64,000 bases of DNA from Lysobacterales bacterium 63-13 (GCA_001899855.1 MKWR01000015.1:55783-119782); one strand, 5' to 3'; shown: positions 19,407-34,695, numbered from the stretch's first letter. Numbers and translations: made by a program. Notes: generated from the letters alone by a model not told the origin.

Positions 19407-20129
19407 TCAGGCGCTGCGGCCCAGGGCTTGCGCGGCGGATCCCTGCTGTTCCGCCTCGGCTTGCCGGGCCAGCTGCGCATCCTCCTCGTCCATGGCCGCA
19501 AGCACGCTGTCGACACTGCTCGGGCCGCCGCCGAACAACTGGATGGCGGTACGCGCGACCTGGCGCGTGTCGTACCAGGCATAGACACCGACGCCGACGG
19601 CACCGATCACCGGCAACCAGCGCGAAATGCCGCCACCGACGATGCGCTTGGTCACGCGGATGCCAATGGCCGTGGCCACGCGCTCAAGCACGCGCATGGG
19701 CACATCCTGCGCAATCAGGCGGCCACCGACCTGCACGACCAGGTCGCGCACGGCCTGCGCGGCGGCATGCCGAAACAGGCAATACATCATCTGTTCGCGA
19801 TTCAACCGCGCGCTGACGCCATAGGCACCCGAGATGTCGGCGACCAGCTGCGCCTGGATGCGCCAGATCGCCACCAGTTCCGGAATGATGGTCAGCCAGC
19901 CCAGCGGTCCGGGCGGTAGAGCCAGGGTGCCGGCCGCCAGCGCGGCCTTGTTCGAGGCGGACTTGGTCAGCGCCTGCACGCGCGCCGCGCTGTTGGCACC
20001 GCGGGTCTCCTCGGTCAGCGGCACGCTGCCGAGCAGGTCGAGCAGTTGCCGGCTGACGCGACCGGCCAGTTCCTCCTCGGTCTCCGGCGCATTGCGCCGG
20101 GCCGGAATGTATTCAGGTTTGTTCATCAT
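19407..20129 (-). CDS. EcsC family protein
   Basis: 240 aa. The central region LPPGPLGWLTIIPELVAIWRIQAQLVADISGAYG, with ALTKSASNKAALAAG before it and GGGISRWLPVIGAVGVGVYAWYDTRQVARTA after it, matches the EcsC family. Two or three amphipathic or hydrophobic segments suggest membrane association. The biochemical role of EcsC proteins is not settled (in Bacillus it is encoded with an ABC transporter). Starts at ATG 20129 or the next codon ATG 20126. No operon partner: its neighbours are separated by 90-115 bp. Confidence 0.8.
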   Translation of the reverse strand: MMNKPEYIPARRNAPETEEELAGRVSRQLLDLLGSVPLTEETRGANSAARVQALTKSASNKAALAAGTLALPPGPLGWLTIIPELVAIWRIQAQLVADISGAYGVSARLNREQMMYCLFRHAAAQAVRDLVVQVGGRLIAQDVPMRVLERVATAIGIRVTKRIVGGGISRWLPVIGAVGVGVYAWYDTRQVARTAIQLFGGGPSSVDSVLAAMDEEDAQLARQAEAEQQGSAAQALGRSA

Positions 20130-20244
20130 CGAATCGTGGTGCCGGATCGGCGCGGGACTGCACGGACATGCAATCTTGACGCCATCGGCGCAAAAACAAT
20201 GGCTGGCAAGGATAGTCGGCCTGGCCTGAACCGGGCTTTGGCTG

Positions 20245-21654
20245 TCAGCGGGTCAGCATGCGGGTGACGAAATCCGCCAGTTTCGCGTACGGCGGGCGCA
20301 GCAGGGCCATCGACGACCAGCGCGCCTGGTAGAGCACCGGCATCTGCTTGGAGAAGGTGAGGAATCCGGCATGGCCGTGGTAGTGGCCCATGCCCGAGGG
20401 GCCGACGCCGCCAAACGGCAATTTGCTCTGTGCAATGTGCAGGACGCAATCGTTGACGGTGACGCCACCAGCCAGCACCGAGCGCAACACCTGGCGCGTG
20501 CGCCGGCGCTGCAGGTCGAAATGGTAGAAGGCCAGCGGCCGTGGCCGTGCGTTGACGAAGGCGATGGCTTCCTCGATGCGCGCATAGCCAATGACCGGCA
20601 GGATCGGCCCGAAGATTTCCTCCTGCATCACGCGCAAGGCCGGATCCGGATCGATGACCAGGGTTGGCGCGAACACGCGACGTCCGGCGTCGTGCGCGGA
20701 CTCGTCGGGCAAGCTGATGACTTTCGCCCCGGCCTGGCGCGCCTCGTCGGCGAGGGCATGCAGGCGCCGGTAATGGCCGTCATGGACGATGCTGGTGTAA
20801 TCCGGCGTGGTCTGCAATTGCGGATAGTGCCGCGCCACATAGGCGCGCATCGCCTCGACGAAGGCCTCGCGCTGGTCGTTCGGAACGAGCACATAGTCGG
20901 GGGCAATGCAGGTCTGTCCGGCATTCAGCAGCTTTGCCGCGGCAATGCGCTGGGCGGCGGTGGCGATCGGATAATCCGGGGCGATGATGGCCGGCGACTT
21001 GCCGCCGAGTTCGAGGGTCACCGGGGTCAGGTTCGGCGCGGCTGCGGCCATGACCTTGCGGCCGACCTCGGTCGAACCGGTGAAGAACAGGTGATCAAAC
21101 GGCAATGCGGCAAAGCGCGCGGCCAGCTCGGGGCCGCCGAGGATGGTCGCCACGCGTTCCTCCGCAAACACCTCGGCCAGCAGGTCGCGCAGCAACGCCG
21201 AGGTGCGCGGCGTGTGTTCGGAGGGCTTGAGCATCACGTGGTTGCCGGCGGCGATCGCCGAGACCAGCGGAATCAAGGCCAGGTTGACCGGGTAGTTCCA
21301 CGGCGAAATGATGCCGACGACTCCCAGCGGGCGTTGCTGCACCTCGGTGCGCGCCGGCCAGAACAACCAGTCGGCGAGCCGGTGCCGCGAGCGTGACCAG
21401 CGCGCCAGATGGCGGCGCATGTGGTCGATCTCGTGCAGCACGGTCATGCCGTCGGTGAGCAGGCTCTCGTGTTTCGAGCGGCGGCCGAAATCCGCGCTCA
21501 TCGCCTCGGCGAGTTCGTCGAAGCGCCGCTTGAGGACTTCACGCAGGCTGCCCAGGTCGCGCAGGCGTTGTGCGACGCTGGGAGTATTCGCGCTCCAGGC
21601 GGCTCTTTGCCGGGCCAGCAAGGCGTCCAGATCGAGGGATTCAGGCATGTTCAT
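20245..21654 (-). CDS. Aldehyde dehydrogenase, coniferyl-aldehyde-dehydrogenase-like
   Basis: 469 aa. NAD(P)+-dependent aldehyde oxidation. Seen: cofactor-site segment IISPWNYPVNLALIPLVSAIAAGN, catalytic Glu in LELGGKSPAII, catalytic Cys in LNAGQTCIAPDY, and a C-terminal PFGGVGPSGMGHYHG. The overall pattern, with a hydrophobic C-terminus, resembles the fatty-aldehyde/coniferyl-aldehyde dehydrogenase branch (CalB, ALDH3-like). Exact substrate unproven. Monocistronic and divergent from the carbonic anhydrase gene (108 bp gap). Confidence 0.9.
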   Translation of the reverse strand: MNMPESLDLDALLARQRAAWSANTPSVAQRLRDLGSLREVLKRRFDELAEAMSADFGRRSKHESLLTDGMTVLHEIDHMRRHLARWSRSRHRLADWLFWPARTEVQQRPLGVVGIISPWNYPVNLALIPLVSAIAAGNHVMLKPSEHTPRTSALLRDLLAEVFAEERVATILGGPELAARFAALPFDHLFFTGSTEVGRKVMAAAAPNLTPVTLELGGKSPAIIAPDYPIATAAQRIAAAKLLNAGQTCIAPDYVLVPNDQREAFVEAMRAYVARHYPQLQTTPDYTSIVHDGHYRRLHALADEARQAGAKVISLPDESAHDAGRRVFAPTLVIDPDPALRVMQEEIFGPILPVIGYARIEEAIAFVNARPRPLAFYHFDLQRRRTRQVLRSVLAGGVTVNDCVLHIAQSKLPFGGVGPSGMGHYHGHAGFLTFSKQMPVLYQARWSSMALLRPPYAKLADFVTRMLTR

Positions 21655-21762
21655 GTGTCCAGTCTAGGACAACGCCGTCGTCGATGCCCGGGCTTTGCGA
21701 CCGGGCAGCCGGCAGCGGCCGGCTCGTGATAGTTTTCCCGCCTTCCCGCCCGGATTCCGCAG

Positions 21763-22302
21763 ATGAACATTCGTGCCTTCAATGGCATCGTTCCCCGCCT
21801 CGGAGCGAATGCCTATGTCGATGCCGACGCCCTCGTCATTGGCGATGTCGAGCTGGGCGAGGATGCCTCGATCTGGCCGGGTGCGGTGCTGCGCGGCGAC
21901 GTGCAGCGCATCCGCGTCGGCGCGCGCAGCAGCATCCAGGATGGCGCGGTGCTGCATGTCACCCATGATGGCCCGTACACGCCCGGCGGTTCGCCGCTGC
22001 TGATCGGCGCCGACGTCACCGTGGGCCACGCCGCGGTGCTGCACGCCTGCACGGTCGAGGATGCCTGCCTGATCGGCATCCATGCGACCCTCCTCGATGG
22101 TGCCGTGGTGCGCCGGCACAGCATGATCGGTGCCGGGGCGATGCTCAGCCCGGGCAAGGTGGTTGGCGAAGGCGAACTCTGGCTGGGCAATCCGGCACGC
22201 TTCACGCGCAAGCTCAGCGATGAGGAAATCGAAAGGCTCTACTACTCGGCGCAGAACTACGTGCGCCTGAAAGACCAGTATCTGCGGCAAAGTGGAGATT
22301 GA
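21763..22302 (+). CDS. Gamma-class carbonic anhydrase family protein (YrdA-like)
   Basis: 179 aa. Left-handed beta-helix built from hexapeptide repeats (for example LVIGDVELGEDASIWPGAVL). Candidate zinc-ligand His lie in AVLHVTHDG and VTVGHAAVLHAC. Length and end (DEEIERLYYSAQNYVRLKDQYL) match bacterial YrdA/CaiE-type proteins. Catalytic carbonic anhydrase activity in this subgroup is often weak or absent. Followed 3 bp later by a small membrane-protein gene, so probably co-transcribed. Confidence 0.9.
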   Translation: MNIRAFNGIVPRLGANAYVDADALVIGDVELGEDASIWPGAVLRGDVQRIRVGARSSIQDGAVLHVTHDGPYTPGGSPLLIGADVTVGHAAVLHACTVEDACLIGIHATLLDGAVVRRHSMIGAGAMLSPGKVVGEGELWLGNPARFTRKLSDEEIERLYYSAQNYVRLKDQYLRQSGD

Positions 22303-22305
22303 TCC

Positions 22306-22659
22306 GTGTCCGCGCATCATCGCAGCCGTCCGGACCGGGCCCTCGGCATGCTCTCGCCGATCACCGCCATCGTCTTCAGCATCGTCTGCTGGCTGGTCTT
22401 TTCCAGGCTCTTCGACACGCATGATGTGGATGCGCTGCCCGAGCTGACGCGGCGCTTCCTGATCGTGCAACCGTGGTGGCTGGCGGCAGGCTTGCTCGGC
22501 CTTGCCCTCGGCCTCGCCGCGCATTTTTCCGGCACGGAATCCATTTGGGCAAAACGCAGCCACGCCTGGTCGATCGCGTTGGGCGCATTCAGCGTGTTGA
22601 ACATCGGCTGGGGCATCATCGCCATGTATCAACTGTTGTTGCCGCCGGCTGCCATCTGA
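22306..22659 (+). CDS. Small membrane protein of unknown function
   Basis: 117 aa from GTG 22306, 3 bp after the carbonic anhydrase stop. Three hydrophobic segments (ITAIVFSIVCWLVFSRLF, WWLAAGLLGLALGLAAHF and IALGAFSVLNIGWGIIAMYQLLL). No family recognised. Tight coupling to the upstream gene is the only clue to its role. The convergent cysteine-cluster gene ends 10 bp beyond its stop. Confidence 0.7.
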   Translation: MSAHHRSRPDRALGMLSPITAIVFSIVCWLVFSRLFDTHDVDALPELTRRFLIVQPWWLAAGLLGLALGLAAHFSGTESIWAKRSHAWSIALGAFSVLNIGWGIIAMYQLLLPPAAI

Positions 22660-22669
22660 GCCGCTGGTC

Positions 22670-22930
22670 TCAGGCAGGCGCGGTCTGCCGTTCAAGGTCC
22701 TGCAGGTAAGCCATCGCCGCCGCCGTATCGGCACCGCACATGATCGGCTCGGGGCGCAGTTGCACGCACACGGCGGGGCGTTCCGGCATGCCGAAAATCG
22801 CGCAGCGGTTGTGTTCGGTCAGCTGCACGCAGCGCACGCCGGCCGGCTTGCCGTCGGGCATGCCGGGAATCGGCGAGGAGATCGAAGGCGCTATGCAGCA
22901 GGCACCGCAACCGCTGCGGCAAGCCAGCAC
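22670..22930 (-). CDS. YkgJ family cysteine-cluster protein
   Basis: 86 aa. The N-terminal CRSGCGACC and spaced Cys in [19 protein letters not shown] and IMCGAD form the zinc/iron-chelating cysteine cluster of the YkgJ family. Start is GTG 22930, 3 bp after the aroE stop, which implies translational coupling with aroE. Function of the family is not established. It could bind a metal or an Fe-S cluster. Confidence 0.82.
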   Translation of the reverse strand: MLACRSGCGACCIAPSISSPIPGMPDGKPAGVRCVQLTEHNRCAIFGMPERPAVCVQLRPEPIMCGADTAAAMAYLQDLERQTAPA

Positions 22931-22933
22931 CCG

Positions 22934-23821
22934 TCAATCCTCGGAATCGCCGGGCAGGTAGGCACGCAGTTCGGCGTAGATCTCGTCGGTGTCGGGACGC
23001 TGGCCGTGCCAGATCTCGAATGCTTCCGCCGCTTGCTCGACGAGCATGCCAAGGCCATCGAGGGCGTGCCCGGCACCGACGCTGCGCGCCCAGGCGAGAA
23101 ACTTGAACGAGGCCTTGGCGTAGGACAAGTCGTAGCAGATCGCGCGCGAGGCGATCACCGAGGCCGGCAAGTCCAGCGACTCGCCGTGATGACCCGCCGA
23201 GGTGGCATTGATGATCAAGTCAAAACCGCCCCAGTTGCCGAGATCGTTCCAGTAGCGCGTGGTCACCCGCTCGGGCTGGCCGATGGCATCGGCGAGCGCG
23301 TCGGCATGCTCGGGCGTGCGGTTGGCAATGGTCAGTTCGGAGATGCCGGCATCGAGCACGGCAAAGGCCACCGCGCGCGCAGCACCGCCGGCACCGAGCA
23401 GGAGGGTGCGGCGACCACGCACATACAGGCGGTGTCGGCCGGTGATGTCGCGCACCAGGCCGGCGCCGTCGGTGGTCTCGCCATGCCAGCCTTCGCCTCG
23501 ACGGACAAGGGTGTTGACGCTGTCGGCTTGGCGCGCGCGTTCACTGATCGACAGGCAAAACCGCGCCGCCAGCTGCTTCAGTGGCAGGGTCACGTTGGCA
23601 CCAAGTCCGCCGCGCGCGGCAAAGGCGGCAAGTGCGCCGACAAAGGTCTCGGCCGAGGCCTCGATTGCCTGATAGTCCAATGGAATCGAAAGCTGGCGCG
23701 AGAACGCCGCATGGATGCGTGGCGACAGCGAATGCGCAATCGGTTGTCCGAATACCGCATACAGGCCCGGGCCACCCTGTGCGGCGGTCTGGCCGGTGGC
23801 TTCGTCTTCGATGATTTGCAT
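22934..23821 (-). CDS. aroE: Shikimate 5-dehydrogenase
   Basis: 295 aa. NADPH-dependent reduction of 3-dehydroshikimate to shikimate in aromatic amino acid synthesis. Substrate-site SLSPRIH near the N-terminus, catalytic-Lys motif NVTLPLKQLAA, TTDGAGLVRDI, and the Rossmann loop LLLGAGGAARAV with NRT after it (NADP preference), then DGLGMLVEQAAEAFEIWHG. The N-terminus is some 15 residues longer than in E. coli AroE. A downstream start is possible but no better ATG exists before FGQPIAHS. Lies between hemB and the YkgJ-like gene on the same strand, probably one transcript. Confidence 0.95.
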   Translation of the reverse strand: MQIIEDEATGQTAAQGGPGLYAVFGQPIAHSLSPRIHAAFSRQLSIPLDYQAIEASAETFVGALAAFAARGGLGANVTLPLKQLAARFCLSISERARQADSVNTLVRRGEGWHGETTDGAGLVRDITGRHRLYVRGRRTLLLGAGGAARAVAFAVLDAGISELTIANRTPEHADALADAIGQPERVTTRYWNDLGNWGGFDLIINATSAGHHGESLDLPASVIASRAICYDLSYAKASFKFLAWARSVGAGHALDGLGMLVEQAAEAFEIWHGQRPDTDEIYAELRAYLPGDSED

Positions 23822-23857
23822 GCGGGACTCCGGATTGAGCGACGGATCAGGCAGCTT

Positions 23858-28648
<4,791 letters not shown>

Positions 28649-28743
28649 GCGGAAACCAATGGCTGGCGGGAAGCATGGATGGTAGTCGAGCGCGCGCCCG
28701 GCAACACCTGCAGGAAGTCGTTGACGTCGGCTAAACTGGGCGC

Positions 28744-29514
28744 ATGAAAGTCGCCACCTGGAACGTCAATTCGCTGAAGGTGCGCCTGGCGCATGTCGAA
28801 CAATGGTGCGCGCAGGCGCAACCGGATCTGCTCGGTATCCAGGAAACGAAGACGGAGGACGCGAAGTTCCCGCGCGCGGCCATCGAGGCGCTGGGCTACA
28901 CGGTCGCATTTTCCGGACAGAAGACCTACAACGGCGTCGCCATGCTGGCGAAACAGGCGATCCACGACGTCGTCACCGACCTGCCGGTCCTCGACGATCC
29001 GCAACGGCGCATCCTCGTTGCCACGATCGGCGAGATGCGCGTGGCCAATCTGTATGTCGTCAACGGCCAGGCGGTTGGCAGCGAGAAATACCGCTACAAG
29101 CTCGACTGGCTGGCCAAGGTCACGCATTTTCTCGAAGGCGAGCTGCGCAACGATCCGCGCCTGCTGGTGATGGGCGATTTCAACATCGCCCCGGATGACC
29201 GCGACGTCTATGATCCCGTGGCCTGGCACGAGCAGATCCTTTGCTCGACGCCCGAGCGCGAGGCGCTCAAGCGCATGCTCGATCTCGGCCTCGTCGACAG
29301 CTTCCGCCAATTCGACCAGTCCGCCGGCAAGTACAGCTGGTGGGACTATCGGCAGGCCGGTTTCCGTCGCGACCTCGGCCTGCGCATCGATCTGCTGCTG
29401 GCCAGCGCACCGCTGCTGCAACGCGCCACGGCCGCCAGCATTGATCGTGAACCGCGCTCCTGGGAGCGGCCGTCCGACCACGCCCCGGCCTTGCTGGAGC
29501 TTGCCGATGTCTGA
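28744..29514 (+). CDS. xth: Exodeoxyribonuclease III / AP endonuclease
   Basis: 256 aa. Base-excision repair nuclease of the exonuclease-endonuclease-phosphatase fold: WNVNSLKVRL, LLGIQETKTED (metal Glu), VANLYVVNGQAVG, VMGDFNIAPDDRDV (catalytic Asp/Asn) and the terminal RPSDHAPALLEL (catalytic His). The stop overlaps the start of the next gene by 8 bp. The divergent threonine aldolase gene lies 95 bp upstream. Confidence 0.95.
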   Translation: MKVATWNVNSLKVRLAHVEQWCAQAQPDLLGIQETKTEDAKFPRAAIEALGYTVAFSGQKTYNGVAMLAKQAIHDVVTDLPVLDDPQRRILVATIGEMRVANLYVVNGQAVGSEKYRYKLDWLAKVTHFLEGELRNDPRLLVMGDFNIAPDDRDVYDPVAWHEQILCSTPEREALKRMLDLGLVDSFRQFDQSAGKYSWWDYRQAGFRRDLGLRIDLLLASAPLLQRATAASIDREPRSWERPSDHAPALLELADV

Positions 29515-30169
29515 ATCCGACTGGCCCGCATCGCTGTCCGACAGCGAACTGGAAGAACTCGATCAGTTCCTGCGCGCGCATCCGGGCGAGGATCACCTGC
29601 TCCTTGATGGCGTGCACGGGCTGCTCACCGCGCTGGCCATTGGTCCGTCGCCGGCGACGCCCGATGAATGGCTGCCCGAGGTCTTGCACGAGCCGTTCGC
29701 CGACATTGACGAAGGCGAGCGCATCCTGACCCTGCTTGCCCGCCTCAATGATTCGGTCACCCTGGAAATCGAGACCGGTGCCTACGAACCGATCCTCGGC
29801 GAGATCGAGACCGATGATGGCGGCACCGCCTTCACCTCGCGTGGCTGGTGCGAGGGTTTCAGTCGCGGCATCGATCTGCGTGCGGCGGCCTGGGAAGCAC
29901 GGTTGGGCCAGGATTCCGATCTCATGCAATTCCTTGGCCCGATCATCGCCTTGTCGATCGAGGACGAGGTGTTCGACAGCGATGCCGAATTCGCCGCCTT
30001 GAGCGACGAGGAATACGACGAATGCCTGGCGCGCATTCCTGAATCCATCGATGCGGTATCCACGTACTGGCGGGAACACCCGGTCAGCGAGGATGAGTAC
30101 GTACGCCACGGCGATGACGACCGGCGGCCACGCCCGCCGCGCCGACGTGGCGGACGCTGGGTGCACTGA
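29507..30169 (+). CDS. UPF0149/YecA-family protein
   Basis: 220 aa from the ATG at 29507 (MSESDWPASLSDSELEELDQFL), which overlaps the exonuclease stop. The core LLDGVHGLLTALAIGPSPATPDEWLPEVL and the later SRGWCEGFSRGIDLRAAAW match the UPF0149 (YgfB/YecA) family. Strongly acidic, with an Arg-rich tail (RRPRPPRRRGGRW). The tail is not the SEC-C zinc-binding motif found in some YecA proteins. Function unknown. Translationally coupled to xth. Confidence 0.85.
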   Translation: MSESDWPASLSDSELEELDQFLRAHPGEDHLLLDGVHGLLTALAIGPSPATPDEWLPEVLHEPFADIDEGERILTLLARLNDSVTLEIETGAYEPILGEIETDDGGTAFTSRGWCEGFSRGIDLRAAAWEARLGQDSDLMQFLGPIIALSIEDEVFDSDAEFAALSDEEYDECLARIPESIDAVSTYWREHPVSEDEYVRHGDDDRRPRPPRRRGGRWVH

Positions 30170-30259
30170 TTGCGCGCCGCACGGGCGACTGCGGCGTCGA
30201 GTCCAGAGCCTGGTTTGTTGGCGATGCCTGGCGCTGGTTGATGTGCGCCGAAGCGAGGA

Positions 30260-31285
30260 TCAATCCTGCGCGCGGTAACCGTCGCCGCCGCGGCCCTTGA
30301 CCTCGTACAGCAGGCAATCGGTTTCGCTGTACCAGATGGCCCAGTCGGCGGCTTCCTCGCACAGTTGCGCGCCAATGCTGACGCTGATCTGCAGCCCGGT
30401 GCAGGCCGGGAAGCGCAACGCCCGCACCGCGCTGATGATCTGCTCGGCGCGCGAGGCGAGTTCCTCGGCACCGGTGACCTGGGTCAACAGGGCAAACTCG
30501 TCACCGCCAAGCCGGCACGGCAAATCGCAAGGCGAGGCAGCGCTCTGCACTTCTTCGGCAATTGCGCGCAGGACTTGATCGCCAATCAGATGGCCGCAAC
30601 GATCGTTGATCTGCTTGAAGCGGTCGATGTCGATCAGCAACAGGCCGAGCTCGGTGCCGCCTAGACGCGCGTCGACCAGTTGTTCGAGGAACATGTACAG
30701 GCCGCGGCGATTGCACAAGCCGGTCAATTCATCCGTTTGCACGAGGCGCTGCGCCGTACTCAACTGGGTCTGCGTCTGCCGCAGGGAATCAAGGGTGACC
30801 AGCAGATCCTCGTTGCGCCGCTTCAGGCTGGCGATCAACTGCTGCTCGCTGGCGACCAGGTAGGCAAACGAGCGGCGCATGAACTGGGCAAGCACGCGCG
30901 GCTCGGTATCGAGCAGGCGATCATAGGTTTGCTGCTCGATCACGTGCATCACGGTCGAGGTCGTCGCCACGGCGTTGGCGACGCGCGTGTGATCGCCAAT
31001 GAAGAGGGTCAGCTCGCCGAAGAACTCGCGCGGGCCGATGAGCTTGTCGGGCATGCCATCGCCGAATTCGAGGCGAATCTGCCCGCTCTCGACAATGAAC
31101 ATGCTGCGGCCAAGCTCGCCGCGGCGGAAGATCACCTCGCCGGGGCTGACTTCGCGGCGCTCGCTGACCGAGATGAACAACGCCAACTCGCGCTCGGACA
31201 ATTCGCGCGGCAGCAGCGGCGAGCGCGGACGATGGGCGACGACGCCGATCGGAGTGACGTTGTTGGCGGTTTGCTTGATCGACAT
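30260..31285 (-). CDS. Cyclic-nucleotide-binding-domain diguanylate cyclase
   Basis: 341 aa from the ATG at 31285, preceded by GGGGAGG. Soluble. The N-terminal CAP_ED (cNMP-binding) domain at ~35-150 contains EVIFRRGELGRSMFIVESG and EFFGELTLFIGDHTRVANAV. A short coiled coil follows, then a GGDEF domain with intact RLGGDEFALL and DIDRFKQINDRCGHLIGD. The RxxD inhibitory site is not conserved (SPCD at that spot), so product inhibition through it is unlikely. Predicted c-di-GMP synthase gated by a small molecule or by a degenerate cNMP pocket. Monocistronic. Confidence 0.88.
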   Translation of the reverse strand: MSIKQTANNVTPIGVVAHRPRSPLLPRELSERELALFISVSERREVSPGEVIFRRGELGRSMFIVESGQIRLEFGDGMPDKLIGPREFFGELTLFIGDHTRVANAVATTSTVMHVIEQQTYDRLLDTEPRVLAQFMRRSFAYLVASEQQLIASLKRRNEDLLVTLDSLRQTQTQLSTAQRLVQTDELTGLCNRRGLYMFLEQLVDARLGGTELGLLLIDIDRFKQINDRCGHLIGDQVLRAIAEEVQSAASPCDLPCRLGGDEFALLTQVTGAEELASRAEQIISAVRALRFPACTGLQISVSIGAQLCEEAADWAIWYSETDCLLYEVKGRGGDGYRAQD

Positions 31286-31519
31286 GGTGCCCTCCCCACC
31301 CAATCCCGAGGATCTTACCCTAACAATCGGCCGGAATTGTCGGGCGGTGATGACTTTCGCCACATGCGTGGAAATCCACGACGGTGGGAAGCTGCATCCG
31401 CCGGTCGAACCCTCAGACCAGGCAAGGGTCCACTCAGCGGTTCGGTTCCCGCGCAGCGTCGACTTCGGAACAGCCGACCCGGATTCCCACCGGGTCACCC
31501 CCCACCCCACCGTTCCGCA

Positions 31520-31540
31520 GTCGGCGCATTGCGCGCCGAC
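31520..31540 (-). terminator. Hairpin downstream of aceA (probable terminator)
   Basis: GTCGGCGC (31520-31527) and GCGCCGAC (31533-31540) form an 8-bp perfect stem with a 5-nt loop, 28 bp past the aceA stop. No T-run follows in the minus direction, so termination could be factor-dependent. Confidence 0.45.
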
Positions 31541-31567
31541 CCGTTTGCTCTGTTTGCAGCGCCTGCC

Positions 31568-32869
<1,302 letters not shown>

Positions 32870-32959
32870 GGCTTGCTCCTCGTGGATCCGCTCGGAGTGG
32901 AGTCGGCTGCTGGGTGATGCGAAGTTGGCCCGGCCTGCGCCGGTCGTCGCGTTTGGCTG

Positions 32960-34606
32960 TCAGGGAAGGCGTTCGTAGGCTGGCAGGGTCAGGAACTCGA
33001 CCAGCTCGTCGGCGTGACTCAGTTCGCCAAGCATGGCCACGGCTTCGCCAATGCGCGCCTGGCCGGGCAAGCCGGCTTGCGGAAGACGATCCGCGCACCC
33101 GGCCAGCACCTCGTCGAACAGTTGGAAATCGATGGCGCGGCCGTCATCAAGATGCAGGCCGCCGTGATGCAGCCATTGCCAGAGCTGGGCGCGCGAGATC
33201 TCGGCGGTCGCGGCGTCCTCCATCAAGTGATGGATCGGCACGCAACCGAGGCCGTCGAGCCAAGCCGCCAGATAACGCACGCAGACATCGACGTTGTTCT
33301 CGAATCCCGTGCCGGTGATCGTTCCGGGCGGAACCGCCAAGAGATCACTGGCGCTGACCGCAACATCCTCACGCAGGCGATCAAGCTGGTTGGGTCCCTG
33401 GAACACCTGGTCGAATTCCGCCATGGCCACCGCGATCAGACCCGGATGCGCGACCCAGGTGCCGTCATGGCCGGCGCGCGCCTCGCGTTGCTTGTCGGCG
33501 CGCACGCGCGCCATGGCCCGCTCGTTCGCCTCCGCATCATTGGCGATGGGGATCTGCGCGGCCATGCCGCCCATGGCGAAGGCGCCGCGGCGATGGCAGG
33601 TGCGGATCAGCAGTTCGCTGTAGGCCTTGAGGAAGGGAGCCGTCATGCCGACCTGGGCGCGCTCGGGGAGGACGTGTTCGCGGCGTGCGCGAAAGGTCTT
33701 GATGTAGGAAAAAATGTAATCCCAGCGCCCGCAATTGAGGCCGACGATGCGGCTGCGCAATGCCCAGAGGATCTCGTCCATCTCGAAGACCGCAGGCAGG
33801 GTTTCGATCAGCACGGTGACCTTGATCGAGCCGGGAACGAGGCCGAGGACGCCCTCCGCGTGGCTGATCACCTCGTCCCACAGCGCCGCTTCCTGGTGGC
33901 TCTGCAATTTGGGCAGGTACAGGTACGGCCCGCGCGACCTCGCCTGCAGGGCGGCCGCGTTGTGGAAGACGAACAAGCCGAAATCAAACAGTGCCGCGCT
34001 GACGCGCACGCCATCGACCAGCACATGCTTTTCATCGAGGTGCCAGCCGCGCGGGCGCACCACGAGCACGGCCGGATCGGGTTGCAGCGTGTACACGCGC
34101 CCGTCCGCCGCATGGAAGTCGATGGTGCCGGCCACCGCATCGGCCAGATTGACCTGTCCGTCGATCACATTGGCCCAGGTCGGCGCAGTTGAATCCTCGA
34201 AATCCGCCATGAACACCTTGGCGTTCGAGTTCAAGGCATTGATGATCATCTTGCGCTCGACCGGGCCGGTGATCTCGATGCGTCGATCGAGCAGGGCAGC
34301 CGGTATCGGTGCCACCTGCCAGTCGGCGGCACGGATCGACGCGGTTTCGGCGAGGAATTCCGGCAATGCGCCGGCATCGAATTGCGCCTGGCGGATCGCG
34401 CGGGCGCCAAGCAACGCCTGGCGCCGGGCATCGAAACGGCGCTGCAGGTCGGCGACAAAGGCCAGTGCCGGGGCGCCAAGAATGCGGGGATTGCCGGCGG
34501 CGGTCAGTTCTATGCCTGCTGCATCTGCAGCGCCTGGCAAGGCTTGGCGGCTTGGATTGGGCATGTCGGGTTCGCCTGATCGGGAGGTCACACTAGCGCC
34601 TTCCAT
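32960..34606 (-). CDS. aceB: Malate synthase A
   Basis: 548 aa. Condenses glyoxylate with acetyl-CoA to malate. Recognisable: DFEDSTAPTWANVIDGQVNL, RPRGWHLDEKHVLVDG, LNCGRWDYIFSYIK (signature) and GTWVAHPGLIAVAM. Start is ATG 34606 or an in-frame ATG 42 bp later (MPNPSRQAL). Neither has a strong Shine-Dalgarno, and the second is closer to the conserved N-terminus. First gene of aceB-aceA, divergent from a LysR gene with two dyad operators between them. Confidence 0.96.
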   Translation of the reverse strand: MEGASVTSRSGEPDMPNPSRQALPGAADAAGIELTAAGNPRILGAPALAFVADLQRRFDARRQALLGARAIRQAQFDAGALPEFLAETASIRAADWQVAPIPAALLDRRIEITGPVERKMIINALNSNAKVFMADFEDSTAPTWANVIDGQVNLADAVAGTIDFHAADGRVYTLQPDPAVLVVRPRGWHLDEKHVLVDGVRVSAALFDFGLFVFHNAAALQARSRGPYLYLPKLQSHQEAALWDEVISHAEGVLGLVPGSIKVTVLIETLPAVFEMDEILWALRSRIVGLNCGRWDYIFSYIKTFRARREHVLPERAQVGMTAPFLKAYSELLIRTCHRRGAFAMGGMAAQIPIANDAEANERAMARVRADKQREARAGHDGTWVAHPGLIAVAMAEFDQVFQGPNQLDRLREDVAVSASDLLAVPPGTITGTGFENNVDVCVRYLAAWLDGLGCVPIHHLMEDAATAEISRAQLWQWLHHGGLHLDDGRAIDFQLFDEVLAGCADRLPQAGLPGQARIGEAVAMLGELSHADELVEFLTLPAYERLP

Positions 34607-34629
34607 TTACATTTGACAAAACGAATGTT

Positions 34630-34646
34630 TCAATGCAACACATTGA
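34630..34646. promoter_or_regulatory. LysR-type operator dyad 1 (aceB-lysR gap)
   Basis: TCAATG-CAACA-CATTGA is a perfect 6-bp inverted repeat with a 5-nt spacer and contains T-N11-A, the LysR-family box. It has the same form as the dyad centred 34 bp to the right. It lies 24 bp upstream of the aceB start, where bound regulator would block or modulate initiation. Just beyond it, TTGACA on the plus strand (about 34613) resembles a -35 but has no good -10. Confidence 0.65.
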
Positions 34647-34663
34647 GTTTGTTGATAGTAGGC

Positions 34664-34680
34664 TCAATTGGTTGAATTGA
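34664..34680. promoter_or_regulatory. LysR-type operator dyad 2 (aceB-lysR gap)
   Basis: TCAATT-GGTTG-AATTGA is a perfect inverted repeat with the same TCAATn-N5-nATTGA layout as dyad 1 and the same T-N11-A spacing. The 34-bp centre-to-centre distance is close to three helical turns, which would put both sites on one DNA face. It sits 15 bp before the LysR start, which suggests autoregulation as well. Confidence 0.65.
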
Positions 34681-34695
34681 CTGGAGTTCCGTCCT

